In this document: one piece after another, positions 14,458-21,990 of the stretch
Layout of the letters: each line of letters begins with the position of its first letter
Numbering within the stretch: position 1 is the stretch's first letter
NCBI GenBank assembly: GCA_964614415.1
Contig: CAZTLE010000026.1
Coordinates: 1-29,299, forward strand
Origin: CAZTLE01 sp964614415
GTDB taxonomy: Bacteria > Bacteroidota > Bacteroidia > Flavobacteriales > Flavobacteriaceae
Length of the DNA stretch: 29,299 nt
Direction: 5' to 3'
Made by a program: the position numbers and the translations under genes
The notes under the pieces: model-generated
What the model was told of the DNA's origin: nothing
What the model saw: the letters and a program-made list of their open reading frames with translations, nothing else
The model's database searches: none

Positions 14458-17400
14458 TCTTCTTTCAGTAAGGATTCCAACGTTTCAAGGCGTTTCTCAA
14501 GCTGATCTTGCTTTTGTTTGAGCGCGTCATTTTCCTTCTTCATTTCGATGGCGTAGAGGAACAGTTCTTCGATCTTCTCGAGATTTTTTACCGAAGTTTC
14601 AGCCAGATTTATGCTCATGTCATTCGCTTCGACTTCCTTGTATGACTTCACTCCCGGCAGGTGCCCGTTTGTTTTAATAAAGGCTTCTACTGAATCCAGG
14701 GAGGGGAAGTTATATTCAGAATTAATTTCTGAAGCACCTTTGAAGTAGGATTCGAATACATAGTCGGGATAGGTAGTTGTGTTCGACTGAAAATCGACGG
14801 CACGGGCCGTTCCGTACACGCGAAGCGGAAATCCTCCCAGGAGGTCGATCTCAACCATATCCGCCGTATTGCTCTTGAAAACAAAGCTGTCGGTATTATC
14901 GCGATACTCCATACCCCATTGGCCGAAGCCTGTGGAATGAGCGATTACCATTTTGTTGCTGTTTGAAGTACCTCCGTCGAACATATAGATCATAGGTGCC
15001 GGAGTTCCGGTGGATTGGGCAAACGTAATACTCGTTTGATCACTGTTGAAGTGAATGTCGTCTGCCGTGGTCGCCACATCCAACTCGGTGCCGCTACGCG
15101 TCCAGAATGAGGAAGGTAGATCTACCCATGACAGGTTCCCCGAGCCATCCGTTTGCATGATCTGGTTGTTGGTACCTCGTAACGCAGGGAATGTATAGAT
15201 GTTTGCTCCACTGGTTCCAATGGAAACATCGCCCAAAAAGTAACCGGCCCAACTTCCCGATTTCAATGCTTCTGAATACACTCCGAAATGAGTCCCTCCG
15301 GCAGCATTGTTAATCAGGTTGTAAGTTCCATATTTGTTGCCGGAACCAGATCCGCTAAGGGAATTTTGCGTTCCATAGTGAATTCCGGATCCCGATGCGG
15401 ATATTGAATTCAAAGTTCCTCTTTTCGCACCCGTTCCCGATCCGCTTAGGGAGTTATTCACCCCATAGTGATTGTCGTTACCATTACCTGATAATGAATT
15501 CTGAATTCCGGTCTTTGTGCCACTGCCATCATTGGACAGTTGATTAAAGATTCCTGTTTGAAGTGCGTTGCTTAGGGCGTCGAATTGATTGTGGACTCCA
15601 TACTGAGCTCCGGTAGCCCCACTGGAACCAAGAATATTATGCACTCCGCGTTGCTGAGCGCTGGAGGTATTGGCGAAGGAGTTATAGACACCCGTTTGAG
15701 GTAGTGTAGCACTATTGGTGAGAAAATTATAAACGCCAACATTATTCGCATTACCGCGCATGTCATTATAAGTTCCTATACGTTGATAGGTATTGCTGTC
15801 ACCACTATGGTAATTATAAGTTCCGTAATGTGTGGTTCCATTGTCTGTATTTATAAGGTTATACGCCCCGTATAGTTGCCCTGACGGGGTTCCTTGAATT
15901 GAAGTGAATACTCCGAATTTGGAAGCCCCGGCTCCGTTTATCAAATTGTAAACTCCATATTGAAAGTTATTACCCCCACCGGCCATCAGGTTGTAAAGGC
16001 CCCGCTGCTGAAAGCCGGAACTACCGCTTACTTCATTGTAAATACCGTTTGTAATACCCGAGGTTCCTGAGTTATTCAAACTTATTGTTCTTGTGTCCGT
16101 TGTTTCTACAATGTCCAGATTATAGTCTGCCGTGTTTTTACCTATCGCGACATTACCGAAAGTATACATATCGTCGGCTATGTTTGTGGGCGGAGCTGTT
16201 GTGCCTTCCGCATAAAAGTCATCATCGTCGAGAGATGTTGCATCCACCCAACTCACATTACCGCTACCATCTATTTGCATGATCTGGTCGGCCGTGCCCC
16301 GGCTGGCGGGGAAGATGTAATTGTTGGAAGTTGTGGTCCCAATGGAAACATTTCCCAGGAAGTAACCCGCAAAGGTGGTCCCTGTGGTTCGCAATGCCTC
16401 TGAATAGACACCATAATGAGGACCCGGATCGAGTTGATCTATTTCTACGCGATATCCATACTTAGTGGCAAAACTCGAACCGCTTATGGTAGTATTTACT
16501 CCATAGATGGGGGTATTGCCGCTTCCGCTGAGCGCATTATTCATTCCATATATTGGACCGCTGGAAGAATTAAGGCTATTGTTTACACCAAATAAAGAAC
16601 CACTGATTGAAGTATCCATATCATTGTTCAGGCCATAGGTTACTCCTCCTATCTGACCGGTGACTTCATTATTGACACCATATCGAAACGCTAGAGCTAA
16701 GTTGTTAAATCGGTTGTATACACCGTAATGAAATCCCGTCGTACCAATTTGTCCCACCATATCGTTATAGGTTCCTATCATGGAGCTATTGGCGTCTGTG
16801 GTTAGGGAGTTGTATGTTCCATAAATATTGGCAGTCCCACTTACTTCGTTTCGAATACCATAGTGATCCCCTGTCCCCGAGTTGGTGTTTTGAAAATAAC
16901 CTCCGTAAACCGTCGAATTGGAAGTGCCGCTAACGGATGTGTTAATTCCTCGCAGAGCGGTAGAACTTTCCACATCCAACGGGTAGTCTGCAGTTGTTTT
17001 CCCAATGGCAACATTGCCCTGGGTATACATATCATCGTTGATATTATCAGGTGGTGTTGTGCCTCCTTCTTCATAAAAATCGTGGTCATCGGTCCCCAGT
17101 GCCGAAGCATCGACCCAGCTCACATTGCCGCTACCGTCGGTCTGCATAATTTGATTGGCTGTACCGCGGGACGCCGGCATTAAATAATTATTGGTGGTTG
17201 TTGTTCCAATAGATAATGTACCCAGAAAGTATCCTGCATAACTACCTGACTTAAGAGCGGCTGAGAAGACTCCATAGTGTGTGCCACCAGCTCCAACATT
17301 TATGATATTATAAGATCCATATCTATCGCCTGAGCCTGATCCGGCAAGGCTATTGTATACGCCATATTGGCTGCCATTTCCTGTACCCGTTAGTAGATTA

Positions 17401-18269
17401 TAGGTGCCATAATGCAGCCCATTTCCGTCACTGGGGATGTACTGATATGTCCCGTATTTTCGACCGTCATCTGGCCCTCCGAGTCGGCTGTAGGCTCCAT
17501 AGTGTGTGCCTGTTCCGAAGCCCGCAACACTATTGTATGTGCCATATCTTTCACCGTTTCCCGTACCGCCGATATTATTAAAATTTCCGTAGTGAGTTCC
17601 GGTTCCGGAAACGATATCTGTCCAAATGCCACGCTTTATTGCCGCATTACCGGATAGTGTATGGGATGTTCCTATGGCTATAGGCGTATTAGGGCTGGTA
17701 TTCGTAATGCTACTCCCCATAACGATGCTTGCGGACGGACTATTTATAAGGACGTTAATAGCTCTGGTGTTCGTGCTGTTTTCTAAGTCCAACGGATAAT
17801 CGGCCGTGGTTTTTCCAATGGCTACATTTCCCTGGGTATACATATCATCGTTGATATCGTCGGGCGGTGTGGTGCCGCCTTCTTCATAAAAATCATGATC
17901 ATCGGTTGCTGTTGCTGAAGTGGTCAGCCGTACCCAGTTGGAGCCAGTAAAGTAGTAGAAACCAACTCCCGATCCTCCAACAACGGATGCGTTCGTGTTG
18001 TAGATAAGCAATCCTGTGGCGTTGGTATTGGATCCATCCAACATGGTGTTATTCACGTTGTTCAAGCTTACACGTGGGACAAGTATTCCCTTGTCGGTCG
18101 CGGTAACGTCCAGCATGGATGAGGGATCAGGCGTGGTGGTGTTCACACCTACCTGGGAGAATATTGGGTTGAGGGCAAAAAAAGATAAACAAACAGCGAG
18201 TAGGAGGGCGTATGGATTCAGGGCAAAAAGGTCCGTACAAAATTCCTTGCGTTTCATGACTACATCCAT
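14454..18269 (-). CDS. Giant secreted repeat protein (three YGxYN-repeat modules, coiled-coil tail)
   Basis: This 1271-residue exported protein has a signal peptide (about 1-39, ending NPIFSQ) and a head typical of Bacteroidota tail-fibre-like proteins (VGVNTTTPDPSSMLDV, ILVPRVSLNNV). Three modules follow (about 124-393, 395-678 and 680-1048). Each opens with a DDxDFYxEG / TPPxxIxDDMYTxGNVAIGK linker and closes with AGYFLGxxSIGT. Inside are about 8, 11 and 17 degenerate repeats built on YGxYN plus G/S-rich turns. The C-terminus (about 1050-1271) carries LPGVKSYKEVEANDMSINLA and a coiled coil, as in intramolecular-chaperone/fibre proteins. No T9SS tail is seen. M5 (18257) is an alternative start. 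It is third in the sigma/anti-sigma operon, 55 nt downstream. An adhesive surface fibre is likely but unproven. Confidence 0.85.
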   Translation of the reverse strand: MDVVMKRKEFCTDLFALNPYALLLAVCLSFFALNPIFSQVGVNTTTPDPSSMLDVTATDKGILVPRVSLNNVNNTMLDGSNTNATGLLIYNTNASVVGGSGVGFYYFTGSNWVRLTTSATATDDHDFYEEGGTTPPDDINDDMYTQGNVAIGKTTADYPLDLENSTNTRAINVLINSPSASIVMGSSITNTSPNTPIAIGTSHTLSGNAAIKRGIWTDIVSGTGTHYGNFNNIGGTGNGERYGTYNSVAGFGTGTHYGAYSRLGGPDDGRKYGTYQYIPSDGNGLHYGTYNLLTGTGNGSQYGVYNSLAGSGSGDRYGSYNIINVGAGGTHYGVFSAALKSGSYAGYFLGTLSIGTTTTNNYLMPASRGTANQIMQTDGSGNVSWVDASALGTDDHDFYEEGGTTPPDNINDDMYTQGNVAIGKTTADYPLDVESSTALRGINTSVSGTSNSTVYGGYFQNTNSGTGDHYGIRNEVSGTANIYGTYNSLTTDANSSMIGTYNDMVGQIGTTGFHYGVYNRFNNLALAFRYGVNNEVTGQIGGVTYGLNNDMDTSISGSLFGVNNSLNSSSGPIYGMNNALSGSGNTPIYGVNTTISGSSFATKYGYRVEIDQLDPGPHYGVYSEALRTTGTTFAGYFLGNVSIGTTTSNNYIFPASRGTADQIMQIDGSGNVSWVDATSLDDDDFYAEGTTAPPTNIADDMYTFGNVAIGKNTADYNLDIVETTDTRTISLNNSGTSGITNGIYNEVSGSSGFQQRGLYNLMAGGGNNFQYGVYNLINGAGASKFGVFTSIQGTPSGQLYGAYNLINTDNGTTHYGTYNYHSGDSNTYQRIGTYNDMRGNANNVGVYNFLTNSATLPQTGVYNSFANTSSAQQRGVHNILGSSGATGAQYGVHNQFDALSNALQTGIFNQLSNDGSGTKTGIQNSLSGNGNDNHYGVNNSLSGSGTGAKRGTLNSISASGSGIHYGTQNSLSGSGSGNKYGTYNLINNAAGGTHFGVYSEALKSGSWAGYFLGDVSIGTSGANIYTFPALRGTNNQIMQTDGSGNLSWVDLPSSFWTRSGTELDVATTADDIHFNSDQTSITFAQSTGTPAPMIYMFDGGTSNSNKMVIAHSTGFGQWGMEYRDNTDSFVFKSNTADMVEIDLLGGFPLRVYGTARAVDFQSNTTTYPDYVFESYFKGASEINSEYNFPSLDSVEAFIKTNGHLPGVKSYKEVEANDMSINLAETSVKNLEKIEELFLYAIEMKKENDALKQKQDQLEKRLETLESLLKED
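15120..17900 (-). repeat. Tandem coding repeats in the giant protein gene
   Basis: The DNA encodes about 36 short repeats of 12-20 codons in three modules, separated by nearly identical linkers near 17900, 17090, 16230 and 15120. The first two linkers share a long near-identical stretch that includes the reverse complement of VAIGKTTADYPLD, so homologous recombination could delete or duplicate whole modules. Repeat number per module rises from N- to C-terminus. Confidence 0.75.
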
Positions 18270-18301
18270 TGTGATTTACCTTTAGTATCGATGAATCACA
18301 A
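18269..18301 (-). promoter_or_regulatory. Inverted repeat covering the start of the giant protein
   Basis: On the minus strand TTGTGATT (plus 18301-18294) and AATCACAA (plus 18276-18269) form a perfect 8-bp inverted repeat with a 17-nt spacer. The last base of the second arm is the A of the start codon. In mRNA the hairpin could block initiation; as DNA it could be an operator. The TGTGA/TCACA half-sites recall CRP, but the spacing is too wide for a CRP site. Confidence 0.5.
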
Positions 18302-18324
18302 AAGGTTAACACCCGATGAAGTGT

Positions 18325-19032
18325 CTATTTAAGTGTCTCGAGAATTTTGCGCGCCTGTTCGGCATTATACCCCTCAATGGCTACGCAGATTGCAAAGTGT
18401 TCCCGCGCCTGTTCAATATTGTCTGATCTCAGATAGGCCAGGGCAAGATACCAGTCGATCTTATCCGGAACCAAACTTTCGCGAATCTCAGGATCTGAAA
18501 GTAAGGGAATGGCCAATTCGGGATTATCGGTCGCGAGGTAGGCATTGGCCAGGTAGAACTGGTAATCGGAATTGGCTTCGTTGGAGAGCAAGTCTAAAAA
18601 GAGGGTAATGGCATCTTCGAAGTTTCCGTTCTCATAGGCCAGGAAAGCTTTGGTCTTTGTATCTGTGGCCTCTTCACCACGAACTATGGGGGCCACAATA
18701 TTTCGATAGGGCTCGAAATATTGACCAAACAGGGCCTCATTGTTTGAGGTGTTGTTACCAAGCCACCAGGTTAGTCCGATAGCCGCTACCGCCGAAGCTG
18801 CGGCGATCCACCGAAGAAAGCGGTTTCTGTTTATTCCGGATTCAGATTCATATTCCTTGAGTTGTTGCTTGAACTGTGCATCGTCTTCGAACTCGGCTAC
18901 CTTTTTCAAATCGGTGTGGAATGCTACTTCCTTTTGAAACGCTTCGTCTTGTAAGAGAAGGTCAAACTCTTTCCGTTCTTCAGGAGATAGGGTGCCTTCG
19001 AGGTACTTTTCTATGAGTGCTTCTCTGTTCAT
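18325..19032 (-). CDS. TPR-containing membrane anti-sigma-like protein
   Basis: This 235-residue protein pairs with the ECF sigma factor encoded just upstream. Residues 1-60 are a short helical domain of the sort found at the front of Bacteroidota anti-sigma factors (YLEGTLSPEERKEFDLLL, then VAFHTDLKKV), without zinc ligands. A single membrane helix follows (about 74-91, RWIAAASAVAAIGLTWWLG). The C-terminal part (about 110-235) holds TPR-like repeats (KAFLAYENGNFEDAITLFLD, YLANAYLATDNPELAIPLL, WYLALAYLRSDNIEQAREHF), expected in the periplasm. Its ATG overlaps the sigma TGA by four bases (ATGA, 19032-19029), indicating translational coupling. The likely role is to hold the sigma factor until an envelope signal relieves it. 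The assignment rests on architecture and position. Confidence 0.82.
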   Translation of the reverse strand: MNREALIEKYLEGTLSPEERKEFDLLLQDEAFQKEVAFHTDLKKVAEFEDDAQFKQQLKEYESESGINRNRFLRWIAAASAVAAIGLTWWLGNNTSNNEALFGQYFEPYRNIVAPIVRGEEATDTKTKAFLAYENGNFEDAITLFLDLLSNEANSDYQFYLANAYLATDNPELAIPLLSDPEIRESLVPDKIDWYLALAYLRSDNIEQAREHFAICVAIEGYNAEQARKILETLK

Positions 19033-19601
19033 TTTGAGGATGCTATTAGGTCTTTCAATGTTTTAAGGCAGCGTGATTTTTGACTCTTTACAACGTTCTC
19101 GCTGGCATACCCTTCGGCTTCTTGTATCTCTTTTATGGTTAGTCCCCGATAGTAGAACAAGGTTAACACAAGCCTGCACTTCTCGCCCAGGCTTTTGAAA
19201 TGCGTATGCAACAGTTTTTGTTCCGGTGACAGCGAAGGGCGTTCCGGAAGTTCGTACGGTTCCTCTTCCCTCATATCGGGCAGTAAAGGCGTGAGATAAC
19301 TACGTTGTTTCAAATAATTGTAGATCATGTTCTTACCAATTCCGAACAGGTATGTCTTCAGAGAACTTTGTACGTTATCGAGTTTGCCTCTTATTGCCTG
19401 TTTGCGCAATGCAAGGAAAGCCTCCTGGTAAAGGTCGGCCAGATCCTCTGTCTTTACTCCGTATTTTTTTCCAAAAGCAAAAAAGGCATCCCTGTGGGAA
19501 TAATACAAAGATCGAACCTGAGAGTGGTCGTTGTGAATAAGTGCCTTTACGAATTCCGATTCCATAGCTTGTAAACGACCTGTCCGGTCCGGTACTGACA
19601 T
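19029..19601 (-). CDS. ECF-type sigma-70 family RNA polymerase sigma factor
   Basis: This sigma factor of about 190 residues has region 2 (YGVKTEDLADLYQEAFLALR, then SLKTYLFGIGKNMIYNYLKQ) and region 4 (LFYYRGLTIKEIQEAEGYAS, then ENVVKSQKSRCLKTLK). It directs RNA polymerase to its own regulon, probably including this operon. The start is uncertain: in-frame ATGs lie at 19661, 19601 and 19565. I chose 19601 because 19661 lies against a palindromic operator-like site; 19565 (MESEFVKAL) also fits the usual domain start. Its TGA overlaps the ATG of the anti-sigma-like gene. It is more like the Bacteroidota SigZ/ECF type with adjacent TPR anti-sigma than a FecI type, since no FecR or TonB receptor is present. 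Confidence 0.87.
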   Translation of the reverse strand: MSVPDRTGRLQAMESEFVKALIHNDHSQVRSLYYSHRDAFFAFGKKYGVKTEDLADLYQEAFLALRKQAIRGKLDNVQSSLKTYLFGIGKNMIYNYLKQRSYLTPLLPDMREEEPYELPERPSLSPEQKLLHTHFKSLGEKCRLVLTLFYYRGLTIKEIQEAEGYASENVVKSQKSRCLKTLKDLIASSK

Positions 19602-19667
19602 GGTGATAACACTAAAGTAAACAGAATAATTTTGAACCGGATGTTTTTCCGTAATCTTCATTCTGAA

Positions 19668-19685
19668 TTTCTGAAATATCAGAAA
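19668..19685. promoter_or_regulatory. Palindrome upstream of the sigma factor gene
   Basis: TTTCTGA and TCAGAAA form a perfect 7-bp inverted repeat around AATA. A further TTCTGAA precedes it (19661-19667). It lies in the divergent region between the sigma operon and the 19850 lipoprotein gene, a likely place for an operator or autoregulated promoter. Confidence 0.4.
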
Positions 19686-19849
19686 GCAATCTTAAAGGCT
19701 TATCGGATAATAGTAAATTGATTATCATTAACTTAGCTAACAAAGACCGGTGTTATGACGGATGTGGAGATTGACTATTTTGCCAGGAGTTTCGACCGTA
19801 GAACATCGGGTTATTCAGAAAACTAGTAATCAACTTAAAATTAACCATT

Positions 19850-20455
19850 ATGAAACGACTCGCAATTCTTGTTCTTTGCCTGATGATCTTTTCGGCCTGT
19901 AAGGACAATCCGGTAACCGAAAAAATCAAGGAAACCAGGGAAAATGTATCTAATGCAAAAAAAGCTGTGAAGGAGATGGAGGATATGCAGAAAGATATTA
20001 AGGAACTCCAGGAGGTAGAACCCCTTACCAATGAAGATTTGAAAGCCTGGCTGCCGGAAGAGATTAACGGAATGAAGCGAACAGGATTTAAAGCCGGTCA
20101 AATGGGCATGATGAATATCGCGTCCATTGAAGGTACTTATAACAATGAGGACAAATCCAAGAGAATCCGGGTGGAGTTAATTGACGGCGCGGGATCCTTT
20201 GGAGCAACTGCAACCGCTTCCATGCGACTTTTGTTCTCGCAGGAGTTTGAAGAAGAAGATGAGTATAAGGTGAAAAGGACCACCGTGCGAAACGGAACCA
20301 AGGCCATTGAAGAGTACCGCAAGAATAACAGTCGGTCGATGGTTCAGTTTATGCAGGACGATCGTTTTTATATTAAAGTCACGGGAACGAATATGAATTT
20401 GGAAGAGACGTGGGATGCTGTCGATGCTTTGGAGGCAGATGAACTTGTGAATTAA
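19850..20455 (+). CDS. Lipoprotein of unknown function
   Basis: This 201-residue lipoprotein has a signal peptide with lipobox (MIFSAC, Cys17). Residues about 22-60 are a charged, helical, probably coiled-coil stretch (KAVKEMEDMQKDIKELQEVE). A mixed alpha/beta domain follows, with LTNEDLKAWLPEEINGMKRT, SKRIRVELIDGAGSFGATAT and a terminal FYIKVTGTNMNLEETWDAVD. I do not recognise a named family; the C-terminal part resembles Bacteroidota lipoproteins annotated only as hypothetical. It is divergent from the sigma operon and ends in its own strong terminator (20480-20508), so it is monocistronic. It is likely anchored in the envelope and could belong to the sigma regulon, but nothing shows this directly. 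Confidence 0.85.
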   Translation: MKRLAILVLCLMIFSACKDNPVTEKIKETRENVSNAKKAVKEMEDMQKDIKELQEVEPLTNEDLKAWLPEEINGMKRTGFKAGQMGMMNIASIEGTYNNEDKSKRIRVELIDGAGSFGATATASMRLLFSQEFEEEDEYKVKRTTVRNGTKAIEEYRKNNSRSMVQFMQDDRFYIKVTGTNMNLEETWDAVDALEADELVN

Positions 20456-20479
20456 ACGCCGGGAATTTTTTAAGAACAG

Positions 20480-20508
20480 AAGACCGAGGGAAACTTCGGT
20501 CTTTTTTT
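20480..20508 (+). terminator. Intrinsic terminator of the lipoprotein gene
   Basis: The arms AGACCGA (20481-20487) and TCGGTCT (20496-20502) with an 8-nt loop are followed by a run of seven T (20502-20508). Confidence 0.8.
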
Positions 20509-20895
20509 GTGAGCTGTTGTTCAAATCGGAAGAATTTTGTCTCGGAATCCGGGTTGATAGTGTTAAAATTTATGCGCGCTATTTATTAAAAAAAAGGTTA
20601 CCAAAATGTTAGGAAAATGATTCACGAAGTGCCGTAAAAGGTGCGCTTGTTGGGGTTTTCAACGGAGAATCTCTCCATTGTTAATAACTAAAACCTAATT
20701 TAATTAACTATCTGATATACAGTTTTTTAAGTAAAGTTTTTAACAACACGATAATAACAGTTGATAACCATGTATGTTGAAAACTTTGTTAAAAACCCAA
20801 ACTTCATTTTCAATCTTTTGGTCTCAAAATTTTTCATATTTGTTAGTCCCTAGTAACTAGAAATAATTCGCCTAATTTTTTAAAAACGAAGGACA
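20509..20895. other. 387-bp AT-rich region upstream of nrdB
   Basis: No gene is supported here. It contains GGAGA/TCTCC (about 20662-20674), a leader-like TAACTAAAACCTAATTTAA (about 20686-20704), an 11-bp perfect inverted repeat (20736-20746/20786-20796), a TGTTGAAAAC element (20775-20784) and CTAGTAACTAG near 20852. A CATATTTG sequence near 20837 is one mismatch from a -7 box. The region probably holds the cell-cycle or dNTP-responsive control of nrdBA. Confidence 0.5.
20736..20796. promoter_or_regulatory. Inverted repeat and DnaA-box-like elements before nrdB
   Basis: GTTTTTAACAA (20736-20746) and its exact reverse complement TTGTTAAAAAC (20786-20796) face each other across 39 bp. Between them are GTTGATAAC (about 20760-20768) and TGTTGAAAAC (20775-20784). 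These resemble degenerate forms of TGTGGATAA (the DnaA box). Which protein binds is not known. Confidence 0.4.
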
Positions 20896-21873
20896 ATGAG
20901 TGCAGTAGAGCCCATATTAGAAGAAAACAAGGACCGATTTGTAATTTTCCCCATTCAACATCACGATATATGGGATTGGTACAAGAAATCCGAAGCCAGT
21001 TTTTGGACGGCTGAGGAAATTGATTTGCATCAGGATCTTTCCGATTGGAATGATAAACTGAATGATGATGAGCGCTACTTTATAAAACACATTCTTGCCT
21101 TTTTTGCAGCATCAGACGGAATTGTAAATGAGAACCTCGCCGAGAATTTTGTGAACGAAGTTCAATATAGCGAAGCCAAATTCTTCTACGGATTCCAGAT
21201 CATGATGGAGAACATTCACTCCGAAACCTATTCGTTACTTATCGATACCTATGTGAAGGATGATAAGGAAAAGGATGTACTTTTCAAAGCGATCGAGAAT
21301 TTCCCGGCCATTAAGAAAAAAGCAGACTGGGCATTGAAGTGGATCGATAGTCCGAGCTTTGCCGAGCGTCTTATCGCGTTTGCCGCGGTAGAAGGTATTT
21401 TCTTCTCCGGGGCATTCTGTTCTATTTTCTGGTTAAAGAAGAGAGGGCTTATGCCAGGACTTACGTTCTCCAATGAGCTTATCTCCCGGGATGAAGGAGT
21501 ACACTGTGACTTTGCGGTACACCTGCACAACCACCACCTGGTGAATAAAGTTCCCAAGGAGCGAATTCGTGAGATTATCGTCGATGCGTTGAACATTGAG
21601 CGCGAATTCATCACCGAGTCCCTTCCGGTGAGCCTTATAGGGATGAACGCCAAACTAATGACACAATACCTGGAGTTTGTAACAGACCGTCTGTTGGTTG
21701 AACTTCAGTGCGAAAAAGAGTATAACGCCACCAATCCATTCGACTTTATGGATATGATCTCGCTACAGGGAAAGACCAATTTCTTCGAGAAGCGAGTGTC
21801 TGAATATCAAAAGGCCGGCGTTACCAATAAAGACAAGGAGTCGAACAAGATCAGCTTCGACGCAGACTTTTAG
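20896..21873 (+). CDS. nrdB: Ribonucleoside-diphosphate reductase subunit beta (class Ia, eukaryote-like)
   Basis: This 325-residue small subunit houses the diiron-tyrosyl radical that starts reduction of ribonucleotides to deoxyribonucleotides. Iron ligands are visible: D74 (FFAASDGIVNEN), E105 and H108 (QIMMENIHSE), E in AVEGIFFSG, and E and H in SRDEGVHCDF. The radical tyrosine is Y112 (TYSLLIDTY). The C-terminus ends in DADF, the tail that docks on the large subunit. Local sequence is strikingly close to animal R2 (the FFAASDGIVNENL and MENIHSE..YSLLIDTY motifs) rather than to E. coli NrdB. nrdA follows after 117 nt containing a hairpin. An inverted-repeat-rich region precedes it. Confidence 0.97.
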   Translation: MSAVEPILEENKDRFVIFPIQHHDIWDWYKKSEASFWTAEEIDLHQDLSDWNDKLNDDERYFIKHILAFFAASDGIVNENLAENFVNEVQYSEAKFFYGFQIMMENIHSETYSLLIDTYVKDDKEKDVLFKAIENFPAIKKKADWALKWIDSPSFAERLIAFAAVEGIFFSGAFCSIFWLKKRGLMPGLTFSNELISRDEGVHCDFAVHLHNHHLVNKVPKERIREIIVDALNIEREFITESLPVSLIGMNAKLMTQYLEFVTDRLLVELQCEKEYNATNPFDFMDMISLQGKTNFFEKRVSEYQKAGVTNKDKESNKISFDADF

Positions 21874-21874
21874 A

Positions 21875-21903
21875 AAGACGTCCCCTCCCCAGGGACGACT
21901 TTC
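21875..21903 (+). promoter_or_regulatory. Hairpin between nrdB and nrdA (possible attenuator)
   Basis: AAAGACGTCCC and GGGACGACTTT pair around a 7-nt loop (core arms CGTCCC 21879-21884 and GGGACG 21892-21897), with one A-A mismatch, right after the nrdB stop. There is only a weak T run (CTTTCTT), so it may be a partial terminator or an mRNA-stabilising stem that sets the ratio of the two subunits. Confidence 0.5.
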
Positions 21904-21990
21904 TTAAGTAATTGATTATCAGCGCAACCTACTTGGCGCCTAAGGTTTTTTGTGCAAAAGAACCGCCTAACTAAAACTAAAAAGAACAAC

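Noticed and set aside
18269..18301. CRP binding site
   Set aside because: Half-sites TGTGA/TCACA are 21 bp apart instead of 6.
19755..19826. 23-codon ORF before the 19850 lipoprotein gene
   Set aside because: Too short, no motif, no initiation signal; could only be a leader peptide if conserved.
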